A stretch of DNA of 64,000 nucleotides from Kingdonia uniflora (taxonomy: Eukaryota; Streptophyta; Magnoliopsida; Ranunculales; Circaeasteraceae): positions 1,163,001-1,227,000 of the forward strand of contig JACGCM010001976.1 in NCBI GenBank assembly GCA_014058105.1, given 5' to 3'. The notes under the pieces were generated by a model. The model was not told where the DNA came from and did no database searches. It saw only the letters and a program-made list of their open reading frames with translations. The position numbers and the translations under genes were made by a program. Positions 1-9,760 of this stretch are shown piece by piece. Position 1 is the stretch's first letter; each line of letters begins with the position of its first letter.

Positions 1-424
1 CCTATCACTTTTAACCTTTCGACGTTGGCCGCGTTTGGTGCTCGAAGATATTCCTCACCAAAAATTCCTATAACTGCGATTATCTTTTGGTACAGTGATA
101 AGTACCCCATAGTTTTTATGTTTTTGGGTTTTTGGACAAAGTAATCATTATGTGCAACTACAACATCGAATATGCGCATAAACATTCGTCTACTCATACG
201 AAAATGTTATCGAAATTCTTCTAGCTCATATGTGCACTCTGTGTTGAAGTAGTCTCACATAATGCGGTAATTCCCCAATTCGTGACCTCGCTTCTTTCTC
301 TTATCCTTACGGGCCATGACACTCCCACGGTGAATCGAAGTTGCATCATGTACTACTAGGTTCATTGCATTTTGGTGCATAACGGCCATTGTCATCGCAC
401 AATCAAATATAAGACACATGGAGG
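1..424 (-). pseudogene. PIF/Harbinger transposase (ALP1-like), N-terminal part, cut by the window edge
   Basis: Translating the minus strand from about 424 gives a basic N-terminus (MARKDKRKKRGHELGNYRIM) followed by FRMSRRMFMRIFDVVVAHND, IKTMGYLSLYQKIIAVIGIF and GEEYLRAPNAANVERLKVI. This is the conserved N-terminal block of plant PIF/Harbinger 'Plant_tran' nucleases, which cut and paste elements with TIRs and 3-bp target duplications. The DDE residues would lie further left, outside the window. In-frame stops occur at plus positions 255-257 (TGA where a Trp is expected in the DDYF motif) and 207-209 (TAA in the FRRHFRMS motif), so it is a relic. An in-frame ATG at about 422-424 could extend the N-terminus past the MARKDK methionine near 317. 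Family assignment is firm; activity is excluded by the stops. Confidence 0.88.
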
Positions 425-629
425 ATCATCAATGGATGAAAATGGTGATGAGGAAGACATTTGAGGCTGTGGAGTTGAGAGAGAATGGTATTGAAGGTGA
501 AGGAGGAACAAACAAAGAGAAGAGAGAAGTATAAAAGGCAAAAGGGAAAAAGAAGTAGCCGTTGCAGAATATTTAGGGTTGGCGGCGGTCTTTTGATTAC
601 CGTGCAGTAATCAAAACACTGTCGCTAGC

Positions 630-716
630 CCAAACGGCTAGTTCCTCTTGTAGGTCCTTCCCAACGGCTAGTTTTGGCATCCCAATGGCCATTTTTACAT
701 CCCAACGGCTATTTTT
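630..716. repeat. Short direct repeats in the divergent spacer of the Harbinger element
   Basis: A unit of about 20 bp, written cccaacggctagttttggca in its clearest copy, recurs about three and a half times with drift (aacggctag, aatggcca, aacggcta). It sits in the 358-bp spacer between the oppositely directed transposase and Myb-like ORFs. Subterminal arrays of short repeats are common binding sites for transposase or its Myb partner, but that role is inference here. The rest of 425-782 holds a TATA-like plus-strand stretch (about 713-733) ahead of the Myb ORF, a tataaaagg at 530-538, and nothing else recognised. Confidence 0.55.
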
Positions 717-782
717 TATATTTATATATATAGATGTTGGCTCATGATACTCTAACAACAGTCTCTCAAGTTCAACTCAATA

Positions 783-1271
783 ATGTCAAGTTTTTCACCT
801 CTAATACAAGATTCTACAGTGGTATTTGGCTGGAATGAAGACTACGCCCTCGCCGCATCTTGGCAGTATTTTGTTGATAATCCACTTCTCCGATAACTCA
901 ACTTCAATCAGTTATGGGACCGAGTTCATGTTCAATTCAAGGCCCACACAGAACTTCGATACCCTCATGTAGATTTATATAACAGGTGGAATGTTCTTAA
1001 GGTTAAATGTGAAGAGTTTTATGAGATACGGGAGAATATTAATAGACGGATCTGAGGTATTTCACTAGCCTATATTCTGTGCAAAGCCAAAAACGAATGG
1101 TATGAGAAATATAACCAACCGTTCTCGTTTGAGACTCTATATGATATTTTTTTACCGAAACTACGTCCCGCCTGATGAGTTTCCTAGACATTATCAACTT
1201 TCCAACTATGGACGGGATCCGCTCCCCCTTACTGAATGGTCCGAGTTTAATCCCTACATTAGTCGTGAATG
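783..1271 (+). pseudogene. Myb/SANT-like protein of a PIF/Harbinger element
   Basis: Starting at ATG 783 the frame reads WNEDYALAASWQYFVDNPLL, LNFNQLWDRVHVQF, LRYPHVDLYNRWNVLK and CEEFYEIRENINRR, ending in a block with AKNEWYEKYNQPFSFETLYD. This matches the Trp-rich SANT/Myb-like second ORF of plant Harbinger elements, which helps the transposase bind DNA and enter the nucleus. Stops interrupt it at 894-896 (TAA) and 1053-1055 (TGA). A frameshift after LPKLRP (about 1170) moves the last part (PPDEFPRHYQLSNYGRDPLP) to another frame, ending at TGA 1269-1271. It is transcribed away from the transposase. The region from 1272 to about 1500 is AT-rich and unremarkable. Confidence 0.75.
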
Positions 1272-1539
1272 ATGAATTAGGTTTAATTGTATATGTTTTG
1301 AGTTTCATTTCGTGCGTAGAATTATTATTTTAAGAATTATAATTGTATTTCCATTTAAATTCAAGACTCTAATAAATTGATCAATATTTATTAAATATAA
1401 AGAAATGGGACATCAGGTCGTACAAGTACTTAGATAGAAAAACAAAAGTCTGCAATATAAATAGTTCAACACTGATGCACACAATAAAAATATACGTCTA
1501 CAAGAACACTCATCTCATACATATATCTACTGAGACGGG

Positions 1540-3739
1540 CCAATATAATCTCCAGTACCTCATCACCTATGAATACTTCTGGCTCTCCTGGTTCGCGGAC
1601 TATGTCCACGGGTCCCCTGCCTCGTCCTTGCCCTACCTCCAGGTAGTAGCGGCACCAACTGTACTGTCAGTGTCCTCCTCAGCTGTAAGTTCTGAAAGGG
1701 ACAAAGAAAATTTATTTAGATTTGGACAAAATAAATATGACCTTAAGAAGTAAACATAAATAAATAAATAAATAAATTACTTACATGCTGATATAGTTGG
1801 TCGTCTATAATGTCTATGTTCCTCATCAGAACAACATTTTCATTAGTCAACTATTGGATCGTTTGGGAGTCTTGCGCAGACTCTGTAAGGGTGACTCACT
1901 ACATACCATGAGTCAGGTACCAAGCCTCCTATGAGTTGTAGGAGGCAGACATTGGTGACGGCTCCCTTAAGCGGTAGATGGGGATTGCCTCACGCCTCAT
2001 TGTCCACTTTATGTGCCACCCCAAGTCTGGCCCCATCTCCAAGTCGGGCTGAGTGAAATCCTGGGATAATCTATGAGCCGTTGCTGACGTAACCACCACG
2101 GGTATAATGCCATCCCTGAGTACAATAGGTCTGAACATATCTATATTCCCCATCCTCTGTAAATTTGTCAACAGGTGGCCAACCTATTGGGTTTGGATAC
2201 GCCAGTACATATCGTAACTCTGTCGCTCCTCGTCCATCACAAGCTGGGCACTGTCAACGAAGGTTGTCTCTTTCAAAGCCTATAAATCAGCTGGACTAAG
2301 ATGTGGCGACATGTTAGACGAAGAATCCACCAAAATACCTGTATAACCAGCCAACTAACTCTAACATCTATCCCCCAAGTAATACTCGCAGTTTCTATTT
2401 GGGACTTGAAGTGGCATCCTCTTACGGGACAAGTACGGTATATACATCATCTAACTCTAACGTCTCATACGTACCCCAAGGTTGCCAGTTGATCGACTCA
2501 ATAGTCTGGTGGTCAATAAGGTATCTGGCTATTATAAACAAGCTTTATGCCTGGTTATTTGTTTTCTTCCTGTTCCCCTTCTCCCATGTTTCAAGGCGAG
2601 GATACAATGTAATCTTCAGCGCATTGTTGACAATAGGGTGACCAACCCCGCAATACTCGTAGAAACAATACTGTATTTTGGAACAACATAAAAAACAATT
2701 ATAAATTCTATTTAAGATGTTTATTGTAAGATATTTGATTTGTATAACAGGTGGAAAAAGTATTAATGCACCTCAAGAAGTTGTGAAAATTCAGTGATGG
2801 CACCCTCGGTCGTGACTGCGGTATCCAAGCCATGGTACAGAGAAGTAAGAATAACAGAACCCCAGTCATATTCAAGAACTTCTTCCAAATTGGCCACTGC
2901 CTTGAGATATCCAAGCGGGACGATGTTGTTGGCCGTTTGGAACCATAAATGTCCCATCATGAAAATGATAAAAGTACGAGCCACCGTACTGTCATTCACA
3001 CGGTCATCTGTGATGGTCAAGTATGTCCTCAAATGTGCAATGCTGACGTTCTCACTCTTTAAATTGTTGGATGTAATGCGGAGGAACAATTGCCTCGCCT
3101 CGGATATAACACTCCATCGGTTGTCATACGACAACTGTGTAGGATATTTGCCGATTGGCAATGATGTCAGCATTGTAAAATCCAATATAGTGATCCCTAT
3201 CTCCGTACACCAAAATAGAAAAGTGTGAGTTATCGGCCACCAACGCTCTATTAGTGCCTGAATTAGCTGATTATCAGAATTACCCAATTAAATATTTATA
3301 AACCTCCTGAATATCTTCACCACGGGATCCCTTATTGTTGGAATTGTAAAAATCTCGTTCCAAACTTTTATCACCGTAATAAATGTGCCGTGCGAACGCA
3401 TCGAATCCTAATTTTGTTCATTGGAGCATTTTGTCAAATAATTGATTAACGAAAATAACAAAGTCACAATTAAACAAAAACTTACCATGAGATCCTTGTC
3501 AGTGTGATATATATGATTGACGCCGTCTGGGAGTGGGATAATAGCTCGCATATATGGAAGTTTGTCTTGGGTTGGGTGTGGGAGGCCTTGATTTTGTTCT
3601 ACCTCTTCAAATACAACCACCCCTCCCCCCATTTTTTCTTCCTTCCAGACCTAGACCGCGTTACGACTTGTTCTAGATTTCTTGTCCCTCTAAACTCAGG
3701 GAATGTACTGGGGGGGGGGTCTCCCTTTGGCATAACCAT
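1540..3739 (-). pseudogene. Plant mobile domain (MAIN/MAIL-like) pseudogene with three recognisable exons
   Basis: Minus-strand exon 1 (3739-3486) ends in LPDGVNHIYHTDKDLM at a GTAAGTTTTT donor. A 78-bp intron follows (3485-3408). Exon 2 (3407-1785) holds the mobile domain: DNQLIQALIERWWPITHTFL, GITILDFTMLTSLPIG, MGHLWFQTANNIVPLGYL and WGSVILTSLYHGLDTAVTT, then LLSRKRMPLQVPN with CEYYLGDRC, MGNIDMFRPIVLRDGI and a C-terminal helical stretch. It ends at a GTAAGT donor (1784). Exon 3 starts at 1682 after CAG and continues to about 1540 in an uncertain Arg/Gly-rich frame. PMD proteins act with PP7-type phosphatases in silencing, and the domain is also carried by transposons. Several stops in exon 2 (for example near 2300-2700) and a nine-G run near 3711-3719 break the frame. 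Only 2763-3287 is a long uninterrupted block. Confidence 0.82.
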
Positions 3740-3829
3740 TTGATTTTGATGAGTTTGGTAAAAAAAATTCAAGGTTTTTGGTTCGAATTGAGGGAGAGAG
3801 AGGAGGAAACAGGTACAATGTTGTCGAGT

Positions 3830-4019
3830 TTGATGCGTTTGGGTTTAACATATGGAGTGGCGTTAATCGTTTTACCCTGCGGTAATCAGAACACCGTGTG
3901 GTATTTTGATTGCAGAAAAAACACATCACTTGCTGCTGGGAGAAACCAGTTTGGGTTGGGTTTTTTGGGTTCTGAAGTGTAGGCCTTCTCAGAACCCAAA
4001 CCCGCTGGAGATGCTCTTA
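3830..4019 (-). repeat. TIR-like right end of the Harbinger region, with TTA flank
   Basis: Read on the minus strand from 4016, the sequence starts GAGCATCTCCAGCGGGTTTG and continues into a short internal inverted repeat (gggttctga near 3966 against tcagaaccc near 3990). The outer trinucleotide 4017-4019 is TTA. GAGCATCYMCA is also the terminus of the two MITEs at 61,900 and 62,339, supporting a Tourist/PIF-type end. The partner TIR is not in the window. Confidence 0.5.
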
Positions 4020-4537
4020 ACAAGTCTGTTGGGCTTGTTCACAAATATAGCAGGTTGGAGCAGTAAGTACTGCTAGAGATGGTTTTCCTCTCAAAAATCC
4101 CTTATTCACCACTCTTACTCTCACTCTCTCTCTCTCTAGTTGTTCTTCGCCAACTCTTAATTTTGATTTGAAACAGAGGTAACAGACAAACAACTCTTGA
4201 TTTCTATGAAATTGATATTGAGGTTTCTCTTACAAATAAATGTAATTGCCAGGCCACAGGAACTCTTGGAACGAGGGAAAATCATTTTCTTGTAAGGTAA
4301 TATCATTACTTTAGATTTCCTGATAGCGTTTTAGTAAATGATATTTGTAGAGTGTTTTAAACAATCTTATACGATTCACATTGGTTAGGTTGGAATCTGG
4401 AGATCATTACGCATTCACTATCAGCGGGTGGGTTTGAAGTTTCGATAAAGCACACTAGTTTTCGCACATTCAGTGAAAGCCTTATTATTTAGAAACTTGA
4501 CTGTAAACGTTTCAGCCTCCTTATTATCCTTAACTTC
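4020..4537. other. Unassigned spacer with a CT microsatellite
   Basis: I see no gene or element. A pyrimidine-rich (CT)n run lies near 4115-4138. The rest is AT-rich with no ORF resembling a known protein. Confidence 0.5.
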
Positions 4538-4751
4538 CCAGAGCCTCTAGCTTTAGTGACCCAAAACGTGTAGTTAGGAATACCTTGGGTTGTGTTGACT
4601 GGAAAGGAGTTTTGGGTGTTGATGGAAAATTCAGACTTAGGTACTGGAAAGAGGTATCTGACCATACTTTTAATACCAAAGGAGGTGATACTAACCTTGA
4701 AGATAGTGGCAATCTATCTCCATAGCTCTCTGCTGTACCCATTGTGGGGAC
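4538..4751 (+). other. Unidentified coding-like fragment cut by the copia LTR
   Basis: One plus frame reads PRASSFSDPKRVVRNTLGC, then VDWKGVLGVDGKFRLRYW, EVSDHTFNTKGGDTNLEDSG and NLSP before a TAG near 4723, then LSAVPIVGTVA running into the LTR. The composition (acidic and aromatic, few low-complexity residues) looks like real protein rather than chance reading. I do not recognise the family. It may be an exon remnant of a host gene disrupted by the element that begins at 4752. Confidence 0.3.
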
Positions 4752-5297
4752 TGTTGCCTTGGTCGTTCGAACGACTATCAGATTTCGTTCAAACGACCCT
4801 TGAACAACTCTCTGGAATTTTGGCCCAGCTACTCAAGTCGTTCGAACGACTGTAAGATTTCATTCGAACGACCCTTGAACAACTCCTTGAAATTTTGGCC
4901 CAGCTACCCGAGTCGTTCAAACGACTATAAGATTTCGTTCGAACGAAAATGCGAAACTCTTTTTTTTTTTTTTTTATGGTTTTATAACCACTTGTTTGCC
5001 TCGAGATTTGAGCGATTGTAATTATGTTCCCCTAGTATATAAATGGGAACTTAGGTCTCTTTGGAGGCTATTCTTTTAGTGAGATCAAATTGAGAGGAAA
5101 TCTTTAAGAGAATCTCTAATTGGTTTTGAGCGATTGTAACCGGGATCTTGAATAAACTTTCTCTCTCTCGTACGGTGGACGTAGGCAATTTGCCGAACCA
5201 CCTTAAACTTGGTGTATTGTGTATTTCTTTGATTGTTGCTTATTTGTGGCTAACTAAATCGACTTGGAGTTTCGGCTTCCGGGCTTGCGACTCAACA
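4752..5297 (+). repeat. 5' LTR of copia element 1
   Basis: The repeat starts TGTTGCCTTGG and ends ...GCGACTCAACA, directly before a primer-binding-like site. The 3' LTR of copia element 2 ends the same way (GTGGCTCAACA at 51,970), and the two share the tail block with CT-rich microsatellite, 'gtggacgtaggcaa', 'accaccttaaa' and the closing bases. U3 holds a 75-bp tandem repeat (about 4762-4940), each unit containing the palindrome GTCGTTCGAACGAC or a one-mismatch version. A TATA-like 'tatataaatggg' lies near 5037. The exact left boundary is inferred from the TG start, since no matching target duplication is available. Confidence 0.75.
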
Positions 5298-5312
5298 ATT
5301 GATGTCAGAGCG
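5298..5312 (+). other. Primer binding site of copia element 1 (degenerate)
   Basis: Immediately after the LTR the sequence reads ATTGATGTCAGAGCG, close to TTGGTATCAGAGC, the site many plant copia elements use to pair with initiator tRNA-Met. Two or three differences are visible. Confidence 0.6.
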
Positions 5313-5412
5313 AGGTCGATTCCTCGGTAGTACGCGAATTTGAGGTAATTTAGGGCTTCTTAATTTCAATTTGGTTTTGGGATTTGGTTAGTTCATAAAA
5401 ATTGGGGAAAAC

Positions 5413-6203
5413 ATGGGAGATGTAGTTGAATTGAGTTCTTCGGCCCCGAAAAGGAATACAACGGTGATGTTCAACAATACAAAGATTGAAGTTGAGAAAT
5501 TCAATGACACAAATAACTTCGGCATGTGGCGATGCGAGGTTATTGATGCCCTAAGTCAACAAGACTTAGACGAGGTATTGGAGGACAAGCCGGATGACAT
5601 AGAGGAGAGTGTATGGAGGAAGATGAACAAGAGGGCGTGCGGCCAAATTCGCTCTTGTCTTGCTCAAGACATTAAGTACCTTGTAATGAATGAAACTTTC
5701 GCAAAAGAAATTTAGAGGGTTCTAGAGGAGAAGTACTTGGTAAATAGTATCTAAAATCGACTCTACTTGAAGGGGAAGCTTTACCGCTTCACTATGAGGC
5801 CAGAGATTAGTATGTCAGAGCATTTGAATAACTTTACCAAGTTGTTAGCCGACTTGGCGAATCTTGAAGAGATAGCTGGGGATGAAGACAAGACACTCTT
5901 GTTCTTGAACTCACTTCCGAAAGAATTTGAGCACTTCGTTTCGACGATAACTTATGAAAATAGTTCATTGAAATACACGTATGTGACTACGGCCGTTGTA
6001 AATCACGAGTACCGGAGGAAAGAGAAGCATGAGACCGACAAGTCTACATCCGAAGTATTAACGGTTCCAGGAAGATCCTTGGACAAGAAGAAGCCGGTTG
6101 GTAACAACTCTCGGTCGAAATCGAGAGTTCGTGGTGGAAACCGAAACAACTTGGGAAAGGACCAATACATGTTTTGCAAGGAAACAGGTAATTGGAGACG
6201 GAC
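5413..6203 (+). pseudogene. Copia element 1 gag (UBN2-type), truncated at the zinc knuckle
   Basis: Gag packages the element RNA into cytoplasmic particles. The frame opens MGDVVELSSSAPKRNTTV and continues EVEKFNDTNNFGMWRCEVID, the usual start of Tork-type copia gag, then EHLNNFTKLLADLANLEEIA and a basic linker with NNSRSKSRVRGGNRNN. In-frame stops at 5713-5715 (TAG) and near 5752 (TAA) break it. The zinc knuckle starts MFCKETGNWRR but ends before its last Cys because the sequence switches at about 6203 to inverted pol/3'-untranslated sequence. Copia element 2 (31,232 onward) has the same gag. No protease follows on this strand. Confidence 0.85.
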
Positions 6204-9110
6204 CCAAAAACCCCCTTCCTCCATCAAATGCCCCCAAAGACCCAAACACACAAACGACCCAAGGAAACCAACCAAAACCAAGCATCCCAAAGGACCAAGA
6301 AGCAAACCAAATGTCACAAGGAACCAAAATCGACTACACCAAATCAATGGTTGCCTACGTACCAAGGATCAAGTCGCCTGTAGTTCACAAAAAATCCAAT
6401 CAATCAACATGAAGAATTTGAACTAAGTCCAAACAATGATTGAACTCAATTCCCGAAATAACTTTCGTAAACATATCCGCCGGGTTATCTTTGGTATGAA
6501 TCTTCTTCAAGAAAATCTCACCCTCTTTCAAGACTTCTCTAACAAAGTGATAACGTACATCAATATGTTTTGTACGTTGATGATGAACCTGATCTTTGGC
6601 CAAGAAGATAACGCAACATCAAGATAATCCATCTTAATGCCTAAATCACGCAGAAGACCTTTAATCCAAATAGATTCCTTTATCGCCTCAGTCGCCGTCA
6701 TATACTCCGCCTCGGTAGTAGATAGTGCTACCGTTGACTGTAGCGTGGATCTCCAACTAGCCAGTCCTTCACCCAATGTAAACACATACTCGGTAGTAGA
6801 CCGCCGTTTATCCAAATCACCTCCATATAGTCAAAATCTACATAACCCACACAAAACCGATCGATCGAATCTTGTTTACGAAATTCCAAACCAATATCCA
6901 CAGTACATTTGATATACCGTAGAATCCATTTCACAGCTCGCCAATGATCTGTGCCCGGATCATGCATGTATCGACTAACCATACCAACCGCCTGTGAAAT
7001 ATTTGGTCGAGTACATACCATAGCATACATCAAGCTACCCACCGCGATAGCATAAGGAACTTGACTCATATAATCACGTTCCTCATCAATGTTTGGAGAC
7101 ATAGAAGCCTTAAGCTTAAAATGAGGAACAATGGGCGTACTTACAGATTTTGTGTTCCTATCAATACCAAATCTCTTAAGTACCTTCCTTATATACGTCG
7201 TCTGAGAGAGACGCACCGTTCCTTTCTCTCTATCTCTATGAATCTCCATGCCAAGAATCTTTTTCGCATTACCAAGATCCTTAATTTCAAATTCTTCACC
7301 CATTTGTTTTTTCAGCTTATCAATTTCGCTTTTGTGCTTACATGCAATAAGCATATTATCCACATACAAAAGCAAGTAAATAAAGGACCCGTCACGTAGC
7401 TTGCGTAAGTAGACACAACGGTCATAATGACTCCGCTTGTACTTCTGCCCAATTATAAACTGATCAAACCGTTTGTACCATTGTCTTGAAGACTGCTTCA
7501 AACCGTACAACGATCTTTTCAGCTTACGCACATAGTCTTCCTTCCCCGCAACTGTAAACCCACTCAGCTGAATCATATAGATCTCTTATTTCAAATTCCC
7601 ATGTAAGAATGCCGTCTTAACATCGAGTTGTTGTAACTCCAAATGAAATTGCGCTACCAAGGCCAATAGGATACGAATGGAGGAGTGTTTCACCACCGGA
7701 GAAAAAACTTCATTGTAAGCTATACCCTCCCTTTGAGCATAGCCTTTGGCTACGAGTCTTGTCTTGAAGCGTATATCATCATCAAGAGATCCTTGTTTCT
7801 TTGTGTAGACCTATTTACAACCGATCGCCTTCTTTTCCTTTGGCAACTTCGAAAGTTCCCAAGTTCCATTCTTGAAAAGAGAATGCATCTCTTCCTACAT
7901 CGCTCCCTCCCAATGTTTAGCCTCAGAACCGTAAATAGCTCCTTTATAGGTTGAAGGAACACCCTCTTCAACGACCGGAAGTGCATAGACTACCATGGCC
8001 TTCGCTTTTGGAAGCACCATATCCTTTGTAAGCCAACTCGGTTTACTTACATCCATCTTTGGTTTACTCTTTGCGATTGACTCCACTGCCAGAATCTCTT
8101 CATCCGTGTCTTCATCATTTGGAACATGAACTAATGGCTCATCACCCGTTGTCACACCGGTAGATGACACTCCCTTTTGTACGGAACTTTCTGGCCAATG
8201 TGAAGACATCAATCTCTACCCGCTGCAATACCTCGCCTGTCGTCTTCTCTGTGTGCTCAAAGCCATGTGACTTCATCATAGAAGCCTCATCAAAAGTAAC
8301 ATCTCTGCTCAGAATGATCTTTCGGTTTCTCGTATCCCACAACTTGTAGCCTTTCACACCCTTCTTATTACCCAGAAAAATGGTTTTCCTTGCTCATGGA
8401 TCCAACTTACCATCTTTAACATGATAGTATGTCGGACACCCAAATATACGAAGAGTATCATAATCTATAGCAGGTTCTCCTGACCAAGCTTTCATTGGTG
8501 TTTTACCCTCAATTGCAGTCGAAGGCAACCTATTAACGAGATATCATACATATGTCAAAGCCTCAGCCCAAAATGCCTTGCCCAACCCAGAATTGGACAA
8601 CATACACTGCACCTTCTCCAGCAAAGTAAGGTTCATGTGCTCGGCTACCCCGTTTTGTTGCGGTATCTCTCTAACCGTGAAGTGACGAACTATCCTCTCA
8701 TCCCGACATATTTGCAAGAATGGATTACTAGTGTACTCCCCACCATTATCCGAACGGAGCAACTTGATCTTTCTGCCGGTCTGAGTTCAATCAACTTCTT
8801 CCACGTCATAAAAATTTCTAGGACTTCATTCTTCCTCCTCATAATGTACACCCAAACACGCCTAGAAAAGTCATCCACAAAAGACACAAAGTAATGTTTC
8901 CCCCTAGCGATGCATTCTTGGAGGGTCCCCAAACATAAGAGTGAACATAATCAAGGGTTCCATGAGTACGGTGGATCGCGGTGCCGAACTTAACCCTTGT
9001 CTGCTTGCCCAGAATTTGCCCAGAATACATTGTTCACAAAAATTGAATTTACACATCTTGGCACCTTTGCAAGAGTTTGACCACGAACTTGTAAGATGGT
9101 AACCGAAGAA
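6204..9110 (-). pseudogene. Copia element 1 pol (integrase, reverse transcriptase, RNase H), inverted relative to its LTR and gag
   Basis: Read leftward, the order is integrase, RT, RNase H, then the pol-to-LTR linker (about 6400-6204). Integrase: zinc-binding tail (KGAKMCKFNFCEQC), LLRSDNGGEYTSNPFLQ, TVREIPQQNGVAEHMN and SNSGLGKAFWAEALTYV. RT: AKAMVVYALPVVEEGVPST, then SLYGLKQSSRQWYKRFDQ and YVDNMLIACKHKSEIDKLKK; the catalytic YVDD is changed to YVDN. RNase [21 protein letters not shown] and the C-terminal [19 protein letters not shown]. Stops and frameshifts include an 11-bp tandem duplication (ttgcccagaat twice, near 9004-9026) just before the integrase core. Order and family are Ty1/copia, Tork/TNT1-like. 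The orientation opposite to the LTR and gag shows an internal rearrangement. Confidence 0.88.
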
Positions 9111-9553
9111 CTTGACTTGTTTAGTTGCTTTATGGACTACAAATGGAAAATTCAAGGTTCTGTCTTTCCAATGCGAATGAAGTAGCACAATAACTCTAGT
9201 TGGTGTAAAAATACGCACACATATTAGCCATTCGCAAGTGCTGGAAGCAACTGACAGCTTATGTTGCAACTGGAACTTATAACAACGGAACATCATGCTA
9301 GTGATGTCTAGCTAAAAAATCCTCCTAAATAGCCTTAAGTTGGAGACCAACTGCACCCTAGTTTTGAATTTTGATCAGTAATGGAGGTTTAGACTGGGAA
9401 AGCTTAGCAGTTCCTCGTTCTTTATGGGCCCCGATATAAGCAATTGACCCACAGATCCGAATCAAGCGAAACTGCACCTCACCAGTTTTATTTTATGACA
9501 CTCAAGCGAATAGTAGGTTTGGAGTAGGTGCTCATACGTGAAGGGTGAGATTG

Positions 9554-9760
9554 TTATGATGCTGAAGCAAGTTCTGAATCATTAAGGATGATAGATGACA
9601 TCTTCTCCGGGTAGTCAACCTTCATCTTGCTTTCAGCGGTGTCGACCCGTTGGGTGCCATGTTGCAACATCTTTGCAGTATATTGTAGACTTCCGTCGAT
9701 TCGTCTAAACCTGGTTCTCTCAGCGGAAGTTCGTCCTCTACCTTTACTTTGGGCCACCAT
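9554..9760 (-). other. Possible gag N-terminal fragment of another LTR retrotransposon
   Basis: A minus-strand 68-codon ORF begins MVAQSKGRGRTSAERTRFR and continues RIDGSLQYTAKMLQHGTQRV. A basic start followed by a short coiled segment is typical of plant Ty3/gypsy gag leaders, and the upstream 'gtttaggcaccacaacaagc' resembles a retroelement leader. No downstream gag or pol follows, and I cannot place it in a lineage. The surrounding 9111-9553 shows nothing recognisable. Confidence 0.3.

Larger units (their letters stand above)
1..4016. mobile_element. Degenerate PIF/Harbinger-type element, left end outside the window
   Basis: The stretch combines a Harbinger transposase N-terminus on the minus strand (1-424), a divergent Myb/SANT-like ORF (783-1271) of the kind that accompanies PIF/Harbinger transposases, and a right end resembling a Tourist/Harbinger terminus. 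Read on the minus strand from 4016, that end starts GAGCATCTCCAGCGGG and is followed outside by TTA, the usual PIF target trinucleotide. A plant mobile domain pseudogene (about 1540-3739) lies between the Myb ORF and this end. The motif pair 'ttttgattaccg...gtaatcaaaacac' near 590-620 recurs in altered form near 3870-3920. Treating all of this as one element is inference: the left terminus is not visible, and the mobile-domain gene could be an independent insertion. Confidence 0.45.

Noticed and set aside
2794..3228. Plus-strand 144-codon ORF
   Set aside because: It is antisense to the conserved plant mobile domain block (2763-3287 minus) and has no protein-like features of its own.
5998..6370. 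Overlapping ORFs on both strands around 6003-6412
   Set aside because: They arise from the basic gag tail and the Pro/Lys-rich complement of the pol-to-LTR linker across the inversion junction. No independent gene is needed.
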